Shown here piece by piece: positions 36,620 to 45,987 of a stretch of DNA of 64,000 nucleotides. Source of the stretch: G965198795 sp965198795 (GTDB taxonomy: Bacteria > Pseudomonadota > Alphaproteobacteria > Rhodospirillales > Casp-alpha2); assembly GCA_965198795.1 (NCBI GenBank), contig OZ240674.1, positions 1,302,001-1,366,000 of the forward strand. The letters are read 5' to 3'. Made by a program: the position numbers and the translations under genes. How positions within the stretch are numbered: the stretch's first letter is position 1; the number at the start of each line of letters is the position of its first letter. The notes beneath the pieces were generated by a model. That model did not search any database and was not told the origin of the DNA. It saw nothing but the letters and a program-made list of their open reading frames with translations.

Positions 36620-37537
36620 ATGGCCAAGTATCTGATCCGTCGTTTGGGAGTCGCCGTCATGGTGGCTTTGACGGTTTCGATGATCACTTTTTCGATGATT
36701 TATCTGTCGGGCGATCCGGCCGTGGCGCTCGCGGGCGAGACGGCGACAGAAGAAGACATCGAACTGATCCGTGTCAATTACGGCTACGACAAACCGATCG
36801 TCATTCAGTATTTCAACTGGCTTGGCGGTGCGCTGACAGGCGACCTGGGCAGGTCTCACTACCTCAAGCAGGACGTGGCGGGCGTTATCTTCACGCGCCT
36901 GCCCGTGACCATGCAACTGGGCGCGGCGGCGCTGACTTTCGCGCTTCTGCTCGCTGTTCCCTTGGGGGTTTTGGCGGCGCTTCGGCCCAACTCCATCGTT
37001 GACCGGATTGCGCTGACCATCGCGATCATCGGGCAAGCCATGCCGAGTTTCTGGTTCGCCCTGGTTCTGATTTTTTGGTTCGGTATTCAATGGCGGTTAC
37101 TGCCCATCACAGGGACGGCGAGTTGGCTGAACTTTGTTATGCCCGCCGTCGTGCTCGGCTATTACGTGACTCCAGAGGTGATGCGGTTGACCAGGGCCGG
37201 CATGTTGGAGGTTCTGGCGTCGGACTATATCCGAACGGCCAAGGCGAAAGGACTGAGGCCGGTGAGCGTGCTGTTCAAGCACGCCCTTCGAAACGCGGTG
37301 ATCCCCGTTGTGTCGCTGACCGCCGTTCAGTTCGGCTTCATGCTGGGCGGCTCCATCGTCATCGAGACCATCTTCGCCATCAACGGCCTTGGGTTTCTGG
37401 CTTGGGAGAGTATTCAACGAGCCGATCTTCCCATGATGCAGGCGATTGTTCTGGTGCTTAGCTGTTTTTATATTCTGCTGACGGTGTTCGGGGATGTCCT
37501 GAACGCGTATCTCGACCCCCGGATAAGGGTGAGCTGA
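36620..37537 (+). CDS. Peptide ABC transporter permease (DppB-type)
   Basis: This 305-residue inner-membrane permease has six predicted helices and starts with the family opening MAKYLIRRLGVAVMVALTV. The first periplasmic loop with DPAVALAG is followed by the cytoplasmic EAA loop RAGMLEVLASDYIRTAKAKG, which contacts the ATPases. AGGAAAG precedes the ATG. The DppC-type gene follows 1 bp after the stop. Confidence 0.94.
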   Translation: MAKYLIRRLGVAVMVALTVSMITFSMIYLSGDPAVALAGETATEEDIELIRVNYGYDKPIVIQYFNWLGGALTGDLGRSHYLKQDVAGVIFTRLPVTMQLGAAALTFALLLAVPLGVLAALRPNSIVDRIALTIAIIGQAMPSFWFALVLIFWFGIQWRLLPITGTASWLNFVMPAVVLGYYVTPEVMRLTRAGMLEVLASDYIRTAKAKGLRPVSVLFKHALRNAVIPVVSLTAVQFGFMLGGSIVIETIFAINGLGFLAWESIQRADLPMMQAIVLVLSCFYILLTVFGDVLNAYLDPRIRVS

Positions 37538-37538
37538 C

Positions 37539-38483
37539 ATGACGCCGCCGCCGTCATCAAGCGCCGCCGACACGCCGGCCGGTTCCGCCGGACGCCAGAG
37601 CGCGGAGCAAATCCTGGAGCCGTCGCCTTTCGCCAAGCTGACCAGAAAGGTCTTTGGTCACCACGGCATGACCACCGGCGGCGGAATTTTATTGCTGATC
37701 ATCGCGATGGCGGTGCTGGCGCCGCTGCTCGCCCCTCATGATCCGCTTGGCCAGGATCTGGCCCGGAAATTGATCCCGCCGATCTGGCACGACAATCCGA
37801 AGGCCACATGGCTTCATCCGTTGGGGACCGATCTGTTCGGCCGGGATTATTTGTCACGGCTGATCCATGGGGCGCGGATTTCGCTGCTGATCGGCTTTTC
37901 CGCCATGGTCATCTCGGGCGTCATCGGGACAGTTCTGGGTGTGGCGGCGGGGTATTTTGGCGGCCGCGTGGATATGGCGGTCAGCTTTATCATCACAACC
38001 AGATTGTCCATGCCGGTGGTGCTGGTGGCGCTTGCGGTCGTCAGTCTGATCGGCAACTCGCTCTGGATTGTCATCTGGGTGTTGGGATTATTGATCTGGG
38101 ACCGTTTCGCCGTGGTCATGCGCAGCGCGACGTTGCAGGTTCGCTCGCTCGATTACGTGGTGGCGGCGGAGGCCATTGGATGTTCCACCTTGCGGATCGT
38201 CTTTCGGGAGATCATGCCCAACGTGGTCAACAACCTGATTATTATCGCGACCATCGAAATGGCGCATGCGATTTTGTTGGAAGCGGCGTTGTCTTTCCTG
38301 GGGCTTGGCGTTCAGCCTCCCGCGCCGAGCTGGGGATTAATGATCGCTGAAGGCAAGAACTTCATTTTTTTCCAGCCATGGCTGATCGCCATTCCGGGCA
38401 CGGCTCTGTTCCTGCTGATCCTGGCGATTAATCTGTTGGGGGACGGCATGCGCGACGTCAATGCGCCGGAGAATCGGAATTGA
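37539..38483 (+). CDS. Peptide ABC transporter permease (DppC-type)
   Basis: This 314-residue partner permease has a cytoplasmic N-terminal extension of about 45 residues, then a first helix (GILLLIIAMAVLAPLLAP). The LGTDLFGRDYLSRLIHGARISL motif is typical of DppC/OppC, and the EAA loop is RSLDYVVAAEAIGCS. The C-terminal GDGMRDVNAPENRN closely matches the usual GDxLRDxLDP end. It forms the channel with the preceding DppB-type protein. Confidence 0.94.
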   Translation: MTPPPSSSAADTPAGSAGRQSAEQILEPSPFAKLTRKVFGHHGMTTGGGILLLIIAMAVLAPLLAPHDPLGQDLARKLIPPIWHDNPKATWLHPLGTDLFGRDYLSRLIHGARISLLIGFSAMVISGVIGTVLGVAAGYFGGRVDMAVSFIITTRLSMPVVLVALAVVSLIGNSLWIVIWVLGLLIWDRFAVVMRSATLQVRSLDYVVAAEAIGCSTLRIVFREIMPNVVNNLIIIATIEMAHAILLEAALSFLGLGVQPPAPSWGLMIAEGKNFIFFQPWLIAIPGTALFLLILAINLLGDGMRDVNAPENRN

Positions 38484-38517
38484 CGGAAAGGAATAAGATG
38501 ATTGAGCTCTCGGATGT

Positions 38518-38586
38518 GTCATTCCGGCAAAAATTGAAGTCCGGTCCTGCTCATACAACGGCTCCCGGCTTGGGCCGGGGTGATGG
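38518..38586. repeat. REP-like palindrome inside the operon, upstream of the DppD-type gene
   Basis: The segment starts TCATTCCGGC and ends with the hairpin CCCGGC-TTGG-GCCGGG (38564-38579) and GGTGATG, like a shortened second type of REP element. It fills the 114-bp gap between the permease and ATPase genes and ends just before the ribosome site GGTGGAGG. Confidence 0.4.
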
Positions 38587-38597
38587 GTGGAGGACGT

Positions 38598-39611
38598 ATG
38601 ACTGAGCGTACCGCCATCCTTGAAGTGGAGGGGTTGACCGTCGATATCCCGGTCGCGGCCGGCGTGCTGCATCCGGTCCAGGATTTGAGTTTCACCGTCA
38701 ATTATGGTGAGACCCTTTGTATCGTGGGCGAGTCCGGATGCGGCAAATCGCTGACGTCGTTGTCGCTGATGGATTTGTTGCCGGCGAAAGCCGTCCGAAC
38801 GGCCCGGCGCCTGGTGCTGGATGGGGAAGACCTGCTGCAAGCGTCCAGCAGGCGCATGTCGGACATCCGCGGGAATAAGATGTCGATGATCTTCCAAGAG
38901 CCCATGACCAGCCTGAACCCGGCCTACACCATTGGCAATCAATTGGAGGAAGCGCTTCGCCGGCATAAGAAAACGTCCGCTGGGGAAGCGCGGGACCGCG
39001 CCATCTTCTTGTTGGAAAAAGTGGGCGTCACGGCGGCGGAAAGCCGGCTCCGGCAATATCCGCATCAGCTATCCGGCGGCCTTCGTCAGCGGGTGATGAT
39101 CGCCATGGCGCTGATGTGCGGTCCGGATCTGATCATCGCGGATGAACCGACAACCGCGTTGGATGTGACGATCCAGGCGCAGATTCTTTTGCTGCTGGCC
39201 GAGTTGCAAAAGGAATTCAACACGGGACTGGTCTTGATCACTCATGATTTGGGCGTCGTGGCGCGCGTGGCGGACCGGGTCGCGGTCATGTACGCCGGCA
39301 AAATCGTTGAGACGGGAACAGCGGGGCAAGTCTTCGAAAACCCCGTCCATCCCTACACGCAAGGCTTGCTCGACTGCATTCCCATACCGGGCAAGACCGA
39401 ACGCGGCGCCAAATTAGGCGCGATTCCAGGTATCGTGCCGTCCCTGGTGGGCGGCATACGCGGTTGCCATTTCGCTGATCGCTGCCCGTACCGGGCGGAC
39501 GCTTGCGATGCGGATGTGGAGCTGGCGGAGGGGGATGACGGCCATGCCTATCGATGCGTTCTCTCTCGCGAGCGGTCCGCGCGGAATCTGATCGCCAAGG
39601 GGGCCGCGTGA
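38598..39611 (+). CDS. Peptide ABC transporter ATPase (DppD-type)
   Basis: This 337-residue ATPase has Walker A GESGCGKSLTS, signature LSGGLRQRV, Walker B LIIADEPTTALDVT and the H-loop ITHD. The C-terminal oligopeptide-transporter extension has RGCHFADRCPYRADAC, whose cysteines bind an iron-sulfur cluster in some relatives. ATG at 38598 is chosen because GGAGG lies 4 bases before it; an ATG six codons upstream lacks a site. The next ATPase starts 1 bp after the stop. Confidence 0.95.
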   Translation: MTERTAILEVEGLTVDIPVAAGVLHPVQDLSFTVNYGETLCIVGESGCGKSLTSLSLMDLLPAKAVRTARRLVLDGEDLLQASSRRMSDIRGNKMSMIFQEPMTSLNPAYTIGNQLEEALRRHKKTSAGEARDRAIFLLEKVGVTAAESRLRQYPHQLSGGLRQRVMIAMALMCGPDLIIADEPTTALDVTIQAQILLLLAELQKEFNTGLVLITHDLGVVARVADRVAVMYAGKIVETGTAGQVFENPVHPYTQGLLDCIPIPGKTERGAKLGAIPGIVPSLVGGIRGCHFADRCPYRADACDADVELAEGDDGHAYRCVLSRERSARNLIAKGAA

Positions 39612-39612
39612 C

Positions 39613-40596
39613 ATGACGGATGTGGTTCTGGAAGCCCGCGACGCCTATCGCACGTTCATGATCTCCGCTGGTTTGTTCAAGAGCAAGCAGCCGCTGCACG
39701 CCGTCAACGGCGTGAGCCTGAGCGTCGCGCGCGGCGAAGTGCTGGGACTTGTCGGCGAGTCCGGCTGCGGCAAATCAACGCTGGCCAGGATGCTGTTGGG
39801 GTTGCTCGCGCCGACGTCTGGGCGGCTTCTGGTGGACGGCCAACCCGTCCAATCCCTCGGCCGGCTGGCGATGGCGCGCAAGGTGCAACCTATCTTTCAG
39901 GACCCCTATTCCAGCCTTAATCCCCGCAAGACAATCGGTGACGTCATCGGTCTTCCCCTGGTTGTTCAGGAAGGCATGAAAGGCGCTGAGGTCGAGAGGC
40001 GCGTCCTGGAAATCATGTCCCTGGTTGGCCTGCCGAAGCGCACGCTGGGTAACTATCCGAATCAACTCTCGGGCGGTCAACGTCAACGCGTCGCCATCGC
40101 GCGCGCGCTCATCAATCGTCCGGAGATCGTCATTTGTGACGAACCCACATCCGCGCTCGACGTCTCCGTCCAATCGCAGATCCTGAACTTGCTTCAGGAC
40201 CTGCGCGCCGAGTTGAACCTGACCTATATTCTGATCAGTCATAATCTGGCCGTGGTTGAGCACATGGCGACGCGGGTCGCGGTGATGTATCTGGGCCGTC
40301 TGGTCGAGGTGGCGGCGACGGACGCGCTGTTCGAGAACCCGCGGCACCCCTACACCAAGGCGCTTCTGGACAGCGTGCTGACGCCGGACCCGGATCTGGG
40401 TATTCCGGACAGCCATCTTGGCGCGACGTATCCGAACCCGGTCAATCCGCCCTCGGGGTGCGCGTTCCACCCGCGCTGCGCGCAATGCATGGCGCATTGT
40501 TCCAGCGTGGTGCCGGCGCCCGTCCGGATGGAGACAGGGCACGTCGAATGCCTGCTCTATGCGGAAAACGAGGGAAGGACCCAGGCGGCGTCGTAA
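39613..40596 (+). CDS. Peptide ABC transporter ATPase (DppF-type)
   Basis: This 327-residue second ATPase of the transporter has Walker A GESGCGKSTLA, the Q-loop IFQDPYSSLNPRKT, signature LSGGQRQRV and Walker B IVICDEPTSALDVS. The C-terminal GCAFHPRCAQCMAHC extension ends the domain. Together with the DppD-type protein it powers the transporter. Spacing of 1 bp and no internal promoter indicate one transcript. Confidence 0.95.
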   Translation: MTDVVLEARDAYRTFMISAGLFKSKQPLHAVNGVSLSVARGEVLGLVGESGCGKSTLARMLLGLLAPTSGRLLVDGQPVQSLGRLAMARKVQPIFQDPYSSLNPRKTIGDVIGLPLVVQEGMKGAEVERRVLEIMSLVGLPKRTLGNYPNQLSGGQRQRVAIARALINRPEIVICDEPTSALDVSVQSQILNLLQDLRAELNLTYILISHNLAVVEHMATRVAVMYLGRLVEVAATDALFENPRHPYTKALLDSVLTPDPDLGIPDSHLGATYPNPVNPPSGCAFHPRCAQCMAHCSSVVPAPVRMETGHVECLLYAENEGRTQAAS

Positions 40597-40639
40597 ATTT
40601 TCCACGCCCGCGGAAAGACGTGACCGGAGGAAAAACGCC

Positions 40640-40780
40640 ATGATTCGAAAATCCGCCATTGAGGCGGCGTTGAGTTTTTACCATGACGGAGCGGGGCGCG
40701 CCGCGCGGATCGATATGGATCACCTGCGGGCGCGCCGGCTGACGGGGGCGGTCAAGCCGGTGATCGACTGTGGACCTTAA
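40640..40780 (+). CDS. 46-residue small ORF inside the transporter-hydrolase operon
   Basis: The frame ATG (40640) to TAA (40780) is preceded by GGAGG with 9 bases of spacing, the best ribosome site in the area. The 46-residue translation starts MIRKSAIEAALSFYHDG and is slightly basic, with no membrane helix. It occupies the whole space between the DppF-type gene and the M20 peptidase gene, whose own ribosome site (AAGGA) overlaps its stop. I recognise no family. It could be a leader that couples translation of the peptidase, a small functional protein or the relic of a longer gene. Confidence 0.45.
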   Translation: MIRKSAIEAALSFYHDGAGRAARIDMDHLRARRLTGAVKPVIDCGP

Positions 40781-40789
40781 GGACGTGAA

Positions 40790-42175
40790 ATGACGAGAGA
40801 AGCCGTGATTGAAAATCTAGAGAGCTACTTCGACGACGGAGACTTCCTGGAAGACTTGTCACGCCGCGTGGCTATTCGAACCAACAGTCAAGATGACGAG
40901 GGCTATCCGGAACTTTACCGCTATCTGACGGACGAAATGACGCCCTATCTGGAAGGTCTCGGGTTCGGTTGCGAGATTTTTGACAACCCTGTTCCCAAGG
41001 CCGGCCCCTTTCTGGTCGGCGCGCGCATGGAAGACGAGAGCTTGCCCACGCTCATGACCTACGGGCATGGGGATGTGGTGCGCGGCTATGACGATCAATG
41101 GCGCGACGGCCTCAAGCCCTGGGAAATCGTCAAACAGGGCGAGCGCTGGTACGGCCGTGGCACGGCGGACAATAAAGCCCAGCACACCATTAATCTGGCG
41201 GCGCTGAAAGCCATCATCGAAGCCGAGGGCGGGCTGGGGTTCAATGTCATTTGCCTGATTGAGACGGGAGAGGAGCGGGGCTCGCCTGGCCTTCGCGAGT
41301 TCTGCGAAACCCATAAAGACCTGTTCAAGGCGGACGTTTTTATCGCGTCCGACGGTCCGCGCCTGAAAGCTGATCGCCCCACCGTCTATTTCGGCTCTCG
41401 AGGCGTTTTCAATTTCACCATGACGCTGAATTACCGGGACGGCGGGCATCATTCCGGGAACTGGGGCGGCTTGCTGTCGAACCCTGGCGTCGTCCTGGCG
41501 AACGCTCTGGCCTCCATCGTCGATCAAAATGGAACCATTCTGATTGATGATTTGAAGCCCGCGCCCATGAGTAACTCAGTGCGGGCGGCGATTAGCAAGC
41601 TGGATGTGGGCGGCGGCGAGAATGACCCCGACATCGATCCCGATTGGGGAGAGCCCGGCTTGACGCCTTCCGAGAAAGTCTTTGGCTGGAACACCTTCGA
41701 GGTGCTGGCGTTCAAGACGGGTAATCCGGAAAACCCGGTGAACGCCATCCCACCCCGCGCCTTCGCCAAGTGCCACATGCGGTTCGTCGCGGGGTTCGAT
41801 CCGGGAAGCGTTCTCCCCGTCATCCGCAAGCATCTGGATGAACGGGGTTTCAAGGGGATCAAGCTCACGCCGGACCGTGAAGTCATGGACGCGACGCGGC
41901 TTGATCCTGATACGCCTTGGGCCAAATGGGCGATTAGGTCGCTGACCAAGACGGCGGGCGGGGAGATTGCGGTCCTGCCGAACCTGGGCGGCTCGTTGCC
42001 CAATGACGTCTTCGCCTCGACCCTGGGTTTGCCGACCATCTGGGTGCCCCATAGCTATCCGGCTTGCTCGCAACACGCGCCCAATGAACATGTTCTCGAA
42101 CCCGTCTGCCGGTCGGCCCTTGGCTTGATGGGCGGATTGTTTTGGGATTTGGGGCATGGGAACGCGCCGAGGTGA
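40790..42175 (+). CDS. M20-family metallopeptidase (DapE/ArgE/carnosinase-like)
   Basis: This 461-residue di-zinc amidohydrolase has metal and catalytic motifs in order: MTYGHGDVV (His), WYGRGTADNKAQH (bridging Asp), LIETGEERGSPG (general-base Glu and metal Glu), VFIASDGPRL (Asp) and, near the end, SYPACSQHAPNEH (His). The inserted dimerisation domain is at about 200-330. There is no signal peptide, so it acts in the cytoplasm. AAGGA precedes the ATG. It probably cleaves the C- or N-terminal residue of an imported peptide or acylated amino acid. Confidence 0.93.
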   Translation: MTREAVIENLESYFDDGDFLEDLSRRVAIRTNSQDDEGYPELYRYLTDEMTPYLEGLGFGCEIFDNPVPKAGPFLVGARMEDESLPTLMTYGHGDVVRGYDDQWRDGLKPWEIVKQGERWYGRGTADNKAQHTINLAALKAIIEAEGGLGFNVICLIETGEERGSPGLREFCETHKDLFKADVFIASDGPRLKADRPTVYFGSRGVFNFTMTLNYRDGGHHSGNWGGLLSNPGVVLANALASIVDQNGTILIDDLKPAPMSNSVRAAISKLDVGGGENDPDIDPDWGEPGLTPSEKVFGWNTFEVLAFKTGNPENPVNAIPPRAFAKCHMRFVAGFDPGSVLPVIRKHLDERGFKGIKLTPDREVMDATRLDPDTPWAKWAIRSLTKTAGGEIAVLPNLGGSLPNDVFASTLGLPTIWVPHSYPACSQHAPNEHVLEPVCRSALGLMGGLFWDLGHGNAPR

Positions 42176-42188
42176 CGGGTGCCGGAAG

Positions 42189-43628
42189 ATGACCGAGCTT
42201 TGCGACCTGAGCGCCGTCGATCTGCGCGCGAGAATTGGCCGGAAAGAGATTTCTCCGGTTGAACTGATGGAAAGCTGTCTGAAGCGCGTCCAGGATGTAA
42301 ACGGCGCCGTCAACGCCATGGTCACGATGCTTGACGGAGACGCCGCGATGGAAGCGGCGCGCGGCGCGGAGGAGGCGGTGATGCGCGGCGGTCCGCTGGC
42401 GTTGCTGCATGGTCTGCCGGTCGGCATAAAGGATCTGGAGGCGACGGCGGGCATGCGGACGACGTTCGGCTCGCTGCTTTATGAGCATAATGTGCCCGTC
42501 GCCGATCAGGCGTCCGTCTTTCATGTCCGGGCGTCGGGCGGGATTGTTTTGGGCAAAACCAACACGCCGGAGTTCGGCGCCGGGGCGAACACTAGGAACC
42601 GTGTGTTCGGCGCGACGGGCAATCCGTTCAATCCGGGGCTGTCCTGCGCGGGATCATCCGGCGGTTCCGGGGTCGCGCTGGCAACGGGCATGACGCCGCT
42701 CGCAAGCGGTTCGGACTTCGGCGGCTCGCTCAGAAACCCCGCCAGCTTTAACGGTGTCTGCGGTTTCCGCCCAAGCCCCGGCATGGTGCCGGCGGAAAAA
42801 CGGCCCGTCGCGCAAACGCCGCTGTCGCAGATTGGGCCCATGGGGCGGACGGTCGCCGACCTGCACCTGCTGCTCCGCGCCCAGGCGCATCACGACGTGG
42901 ACGATCCCTATTCCAGTCCGGACCAGGCCTTGCTCATCAAGACGCTTCCCGATATCGATCTTTCCACCGTCACCGCCGCCATTTCGGAGGACTTCGGCCA
43001 AGCGCCCGTCGATAACGGCGTTCGCGCCCAGTTCCGGGCCCGCGTCGCCGAGTTTGGCCATTTGTTCGCCAGCGCGCGCGATGGCGAGACGCCTGATTTC
43101 ACTCATGTGCATGACGCGTTCGAAATCCTGCGCGGCGTGAACTACGTCGCGGCGCACATGGACCGATTGGAAAACCATAGGGACCTGCTGGGTCCCAACG
43201 TCATCGACAACACCGTGCGTGGCCTTGAATTCACCGCGAGGGACGTCGGCTGGGCGCATCGCGAACAGACGCGGATTTTCCGGCGTTGGAACGCGTTCTT
43301 CCACGACGTGGATGTGATCATCACACCGGCGACGGCGGTTTCGCCGTTCCCGCACGAGCAGCTCTCCGTCACACATATCAATAGCGAGGAAATGCCCACC
43401 TACATGCGCTGGCTGGCGTTGGCGTATTGTCCGACGATGGCGCAGGCTTGCGCTTGCGTGATCCCCTGCGGCCTTGATCACCAGGGCATGCCCTTGGGGA
43501 TTCAAATCGCGGCGCGCGCCGGCGAGGATGACCTGGTGTTGGGCGTCGCCCACGCGCTGGAACAGGCGCTGGCGGATGTCGAGACCTGCAAGCGCCCCAT
43601 TCCCGATCTAGACAAACTCAAAGGTTAA
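42189..43628 (+). CDS. Amidase-signature family amidase
   Basis: This 479-residue serine hydrolase acts on C-N amide bonds. The catalytic triad is visible with the family spacing: K81 (PVGIKD), cis-Ser156 (AGSSGGSG) and nucleophile S180 (DFGGSLRNPA), separated by 75 and 24 residues as in other members. There is no signal peptide. ATG at 42189 starts the alignable sequence; an in-frame upstream ATG overlaps the M20 gene. It is not obviously GatA, as no gatB or gatC is nearby; the operon points to catabolism. Confidence 0.93.
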   Translation: MTELCDLSAVDLRARIGRKEISPVELMESCLKRVQDVNGAVNAMVTMLDGDAAMEAARGAEEAVMRGGPLALLHGLPVGIKDLEATAGMRTTFGSLLYEHNVPVADQASVFHVRASGGIVLGKTNTPEFGAGANTRNRVFGATGNPFNPGLSCAGSSGGSGVALATGMTPLASGSDFGGSLRNPASFNGVCGFRPSPGMVPAEKRPVAQTPLSQIGPMGRTVADLHLLLRAQAHHDVDDPYSSPDQALLIKTLPDIDLSTVTAAISEDFGQAPVDNGVRAQFRARVAEFGHLFASARDGETPDFTHVHDAFEILRGVNYVAAHMDRLENHRDLLGPNVIDNTVRGLEFTARDVGWAHREQTRIFRRWNAFFHDVDVIITPATAVSPFPHEQLSVTHINSEEMPTYMRWLALAYCPTMAQACACVIPCGLDHQGMPLGIQIAARAGEDDLVLGVAHALEQALADVETCKRPIPDLDKLKG

Positions 43629-43632
43629 GCCC

Positions 43633-45135
43633 ATGCCCCGTGTTTTGCTGGCCGGTTTCATGCATGAAACCAACACATTCTCCGTCCTGCCCACCGGCAT
43701 GGCGGCTTACGAGGCGCGCGCGTTTTATCAAGGCGCTGAAATTTCGCGGAAGCTTGCGGGCACACAGACGGAAGTCGGCGCGGTGCTGGGGTACGCGAAA
43801 GACCACGGATGGGAACTCACCCATCCCGTATACGCCAACGCCACCCCGTCCGGGCGCGTCGCCCGGGCCGTTCATGACCGGGTGACGGATTTGATCGTCG
43901 AGCGCGTTAAGGCGGACGACCCGTTTGACGGCGTCTTCTTGTCGCTCCATGGCGCCATGGCGTGTGAGCACGACGAAGATGGCGAGGGGCGCCTGTTGCA
44001 GTCCATCCGCGACGCCGCCGGACCCGATATTCCCATCGCAGTGACGCTAGACCTTCACGCCAACGTGACGGACCGGATGGCTGCGCTCGCCAACATTATG
44101 ATCAGCTATCGCACCTATCCCCATGTCGATCAGGTGGCCATAGCGTCCCAGGCGTGCGAATTGTTGGACAAATCCATGAAGGGCGAGATCGTCTGTAACA
44201 CCGTCGTCCGGCGCGGCCAAATGCTGGACGGCGCCGATCATGGCCGCACGACGTCGCCGGGCCCCATGACCGAAGTGTTGGCGAGCGCGGATAAGCTTCA
44301 TGCCCAAACGCCCGGAGTTCTGGCCGTTAGCGTCAACGCGGGCTTCCCCTGGGCCGACATTCATGACGCCGGCCCGACGGCGGTGGTGACGGGCACGGCG
44401 GACGCGGCGGCCATGGGCGGACTCGCCGAGACGCTGATCCGCGAGATTTGGGAAAAGCGCCACCGGATCACCATTGATCTGAAGACCTGCGCCGAGGCCA
44501 TGGCGCGCTGTGAAAGACTGGGGCCGCAAAAGGCGCCTGTCGTGATGGGGGATTACGCCGATAACCCCGGCGGCGGCGGTTATGGCGACGGAACGCGGCT
44601 GTTGAGCGCGATGCTGGAAGCGGGGTTGAGGAACGCGGCCTTCGGTCCGCTTTACGACCCGGACGCGGTTCAGGAATGCATGAGAGTGGGCCTGGGCTCG
44701 ACCTTGACCCTTGATGTGGGAGGCAAGGTCGGCGGCGCGCCATACGGCGGCCCCGTCCGCGTTACTGGCAACGTCACGGCGGTCACCAACGGATCACTCG
44801 TTTTGGAGGGTCCCATGACCAAGGGCGCGCGAATCGAAATGGGGCCGACGGTTGTTCTCGACGCGGCGGGCGCCAACGGCGGTAATGTGGAGATCGTCAT
44901 CAACAGCCGGCGCTATCAAAACTACGATCAGATGTACTTCAAGCATGTGGGCATTGAGCCGAAGAAGCGTGCCTATCTGGGCGTCAAATCCGCGCACCAC
45001 TTCCGGGCGGCCTACGGTCCCATCGCATCGGAAATCATTGTCGTCGATGACGGCGGCGGCGTGACGTCCAGAAATTATAAGTCGCTGACCTATGCGGCGG
45101 TGCGCCGGCCCATTTACCCGCTGGATTTGGATTAA
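43633..45135 (+). CDS. M81-family metallopeptidase (MlrC-like)
   Basis: This 500-residue protein of the MlrC family has LAGFMHETNTF (metal-site His/Glu, about 7-17), VFLSLHGAM, VTLDLHANVTDRM and YRTYPHVD, then the C-terminal domain with YGDGTRLL and GGNVEIVINSRRYQ. MlrC itself cleaves linearised microcystin and nodularin fragments; most relatives have unknown substrates. It starts 4 bp after the amidase and is the last gene of the operon. With the M20 peptidase and amidase it would complete breakdown of an imported amide or peptide. Confidence 0.92.
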   Translation: MPRVLLAGFMHETNTFSVLPTGMAAYEARAFYQGAEISRKLAGTQTEVGAVLGYAKDHGWELTHPVYANATPSGRVARAVHDRVTDLIVERVKADDPFDGVFLSLHGAMACEHDEDGEGRLLQSIRDAAGPDIPIAVTLDLHANVTDRMAALANIMISYRTYPHVDQVAIASQACELLDKSMKGEIVCNTVVRRGQMLDGADHGRTTSPGPMTEVLASADKLHAQTPGVLAVSVNAGFPWADIHDAGPTAVVTGTADAAAMGGLAETLIREIWEKRHRITIDLKTCAEAMARCERLGPQKAPVVMGDYADNPGGGGYGDGTRLLSAMLEAGLRNAAFGPLYDPDAVQECMRVGLGSTLTLDVGGKVGGAPYGGPVRVTGNVTAVTNGSLVLEGPMTKGARIEMGPTVVLDAAGANGGNVEIVINSRRYQNYDQMYFKHVGIEPKKRAYLGVKSAHHFRAAYGPIASEIIVVDDGGGVTSRNYKSLTYAAVRRPIYPLDLD

Positions 45136-45208
45136 GGCGTTATGACATTAGGCGGCGTCGATTCATCGGTTTCCAAGAGGTTTGGTCCGTCACTCCCACG
45201 CCCACTTT

Positions 45209-45307
45209 GTCATTCCCGCGAAGGCGGGAATCCAGCCGGGCGGTCCGCGTTCCAAGCAATGATCGAGTGACGAAGGTTGTTCTGGACTCCCGCCTGCGCG
45301 GGAATGA
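45209..45307. repeat. REP/BIME-like element, copy I
   Basis: The left end is GTCATTCCCGCGAAGGCGGG and the right end is CTGGACTCCCGCCTGCGCGGGAATGAT, inverted complements of each other. A further palindromic piece (TCATACAGCCCCCGCC...GGGGCGGGAATGAC) follows to about 45375. Together they fill the 249-bp gap before alkB. Confidence 0.78.
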
Positions 45308-45384
45308 TACGTCGGCTCCATGCGAGACCGTCATACAGCCCCCGCCAAAGGCTATCGCGAAGGGGCGGGAATGACGGAAAACGG

Positions 45385-45987
45385 TCAATAGACATGGCGA
45401 AAGGTAAGGCTGATTCGCGGCCCTACCCGCCGCGTCGTTTTGGGCGCGGCGTGCAGCCAGTCCACCTGCGCGCGCCCCGTCATTAACAGCCCGTCGCCGT
45501 GACCCAGGGAGAACGCGGCTGATTGTTCCGCATATCGGCGATGTTTAATACGAAAGCCGCGCGCGTCGCCGAAACTGACGGAAAAAATCGTGGGCTCGCT
45601 CCCCAGTGACGCCTCGTTATCCGCATGCCAGCCCACACTGTCCCCGCCGTCGCGGTAAAGTATGGCGAGCAGGCTGTTGAACGGACAGCGCGCCGTCTTT
45701 TCCGCCCGGTCTCGCAGCGGTTCCAAATAGTCCGGCATGGGCGCGGGGGCGTGGGCGGCGCCGGAATAGGCGTAAGCTTTCTCGCCGAACCAGTATGTAA
45801 GACGCGGCTGAGGCATGGTGCGGCCGAATAACGTGACGGTATGCCGCTCCCAGGGGACTTCCGTTTTGAGACGCTGGAACAAGGCGTCCGCCTTATCCCG
45901 CCCCAGCCATCCGGGAAAAAAGGCGAAGCCCGGAAGCGGCCGGCTGGCGGCTGGTGCGGGCGGATTAATGAAGGCGTTTCTTTTCAT
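45385..45987 (-). CDS. alkB: AlkB-type 2-oxoglutarate/Fe(II) dioxygenase
   Basis: This 200-residue DNA or RNA alkylation repair enzyme of the ALKBH2/3 type oxidatively removes methyl groups from bases. Iron ligands are H121, D123 (GWHADNE) and H179 (WLHAAP). The 2-oxoglutarate arginines are R191 and R197 in RISLTFR. RLTYWFGEKAYAYSG is the nucleotide-recognition region. ATG at 45987 begins the family-like sequence. It overlaps the 3' end of a truncated protease gene by 23 bp, so an intact ancestor was probably an operon of the two. Confidence 0.92.
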   Translation of the reverse strand: MKRNAFINPPAPAASRPLPGFAFFPGWLGRDKADALFQRLKTEVPWERHTVTLFGRTMPQPRLTYWFGEKAYAYSGAAHAPAPMPDYLEPLRDRAEKTARCPFNSLLAILYRDGGDSVGWHADNEASLGSEPTIFSVSFGDARGFRIKHRRYAEQSAAFSLGHGDGLLMTGRAQVDWLHAAPKTTRRVGPRISLTFRHVY

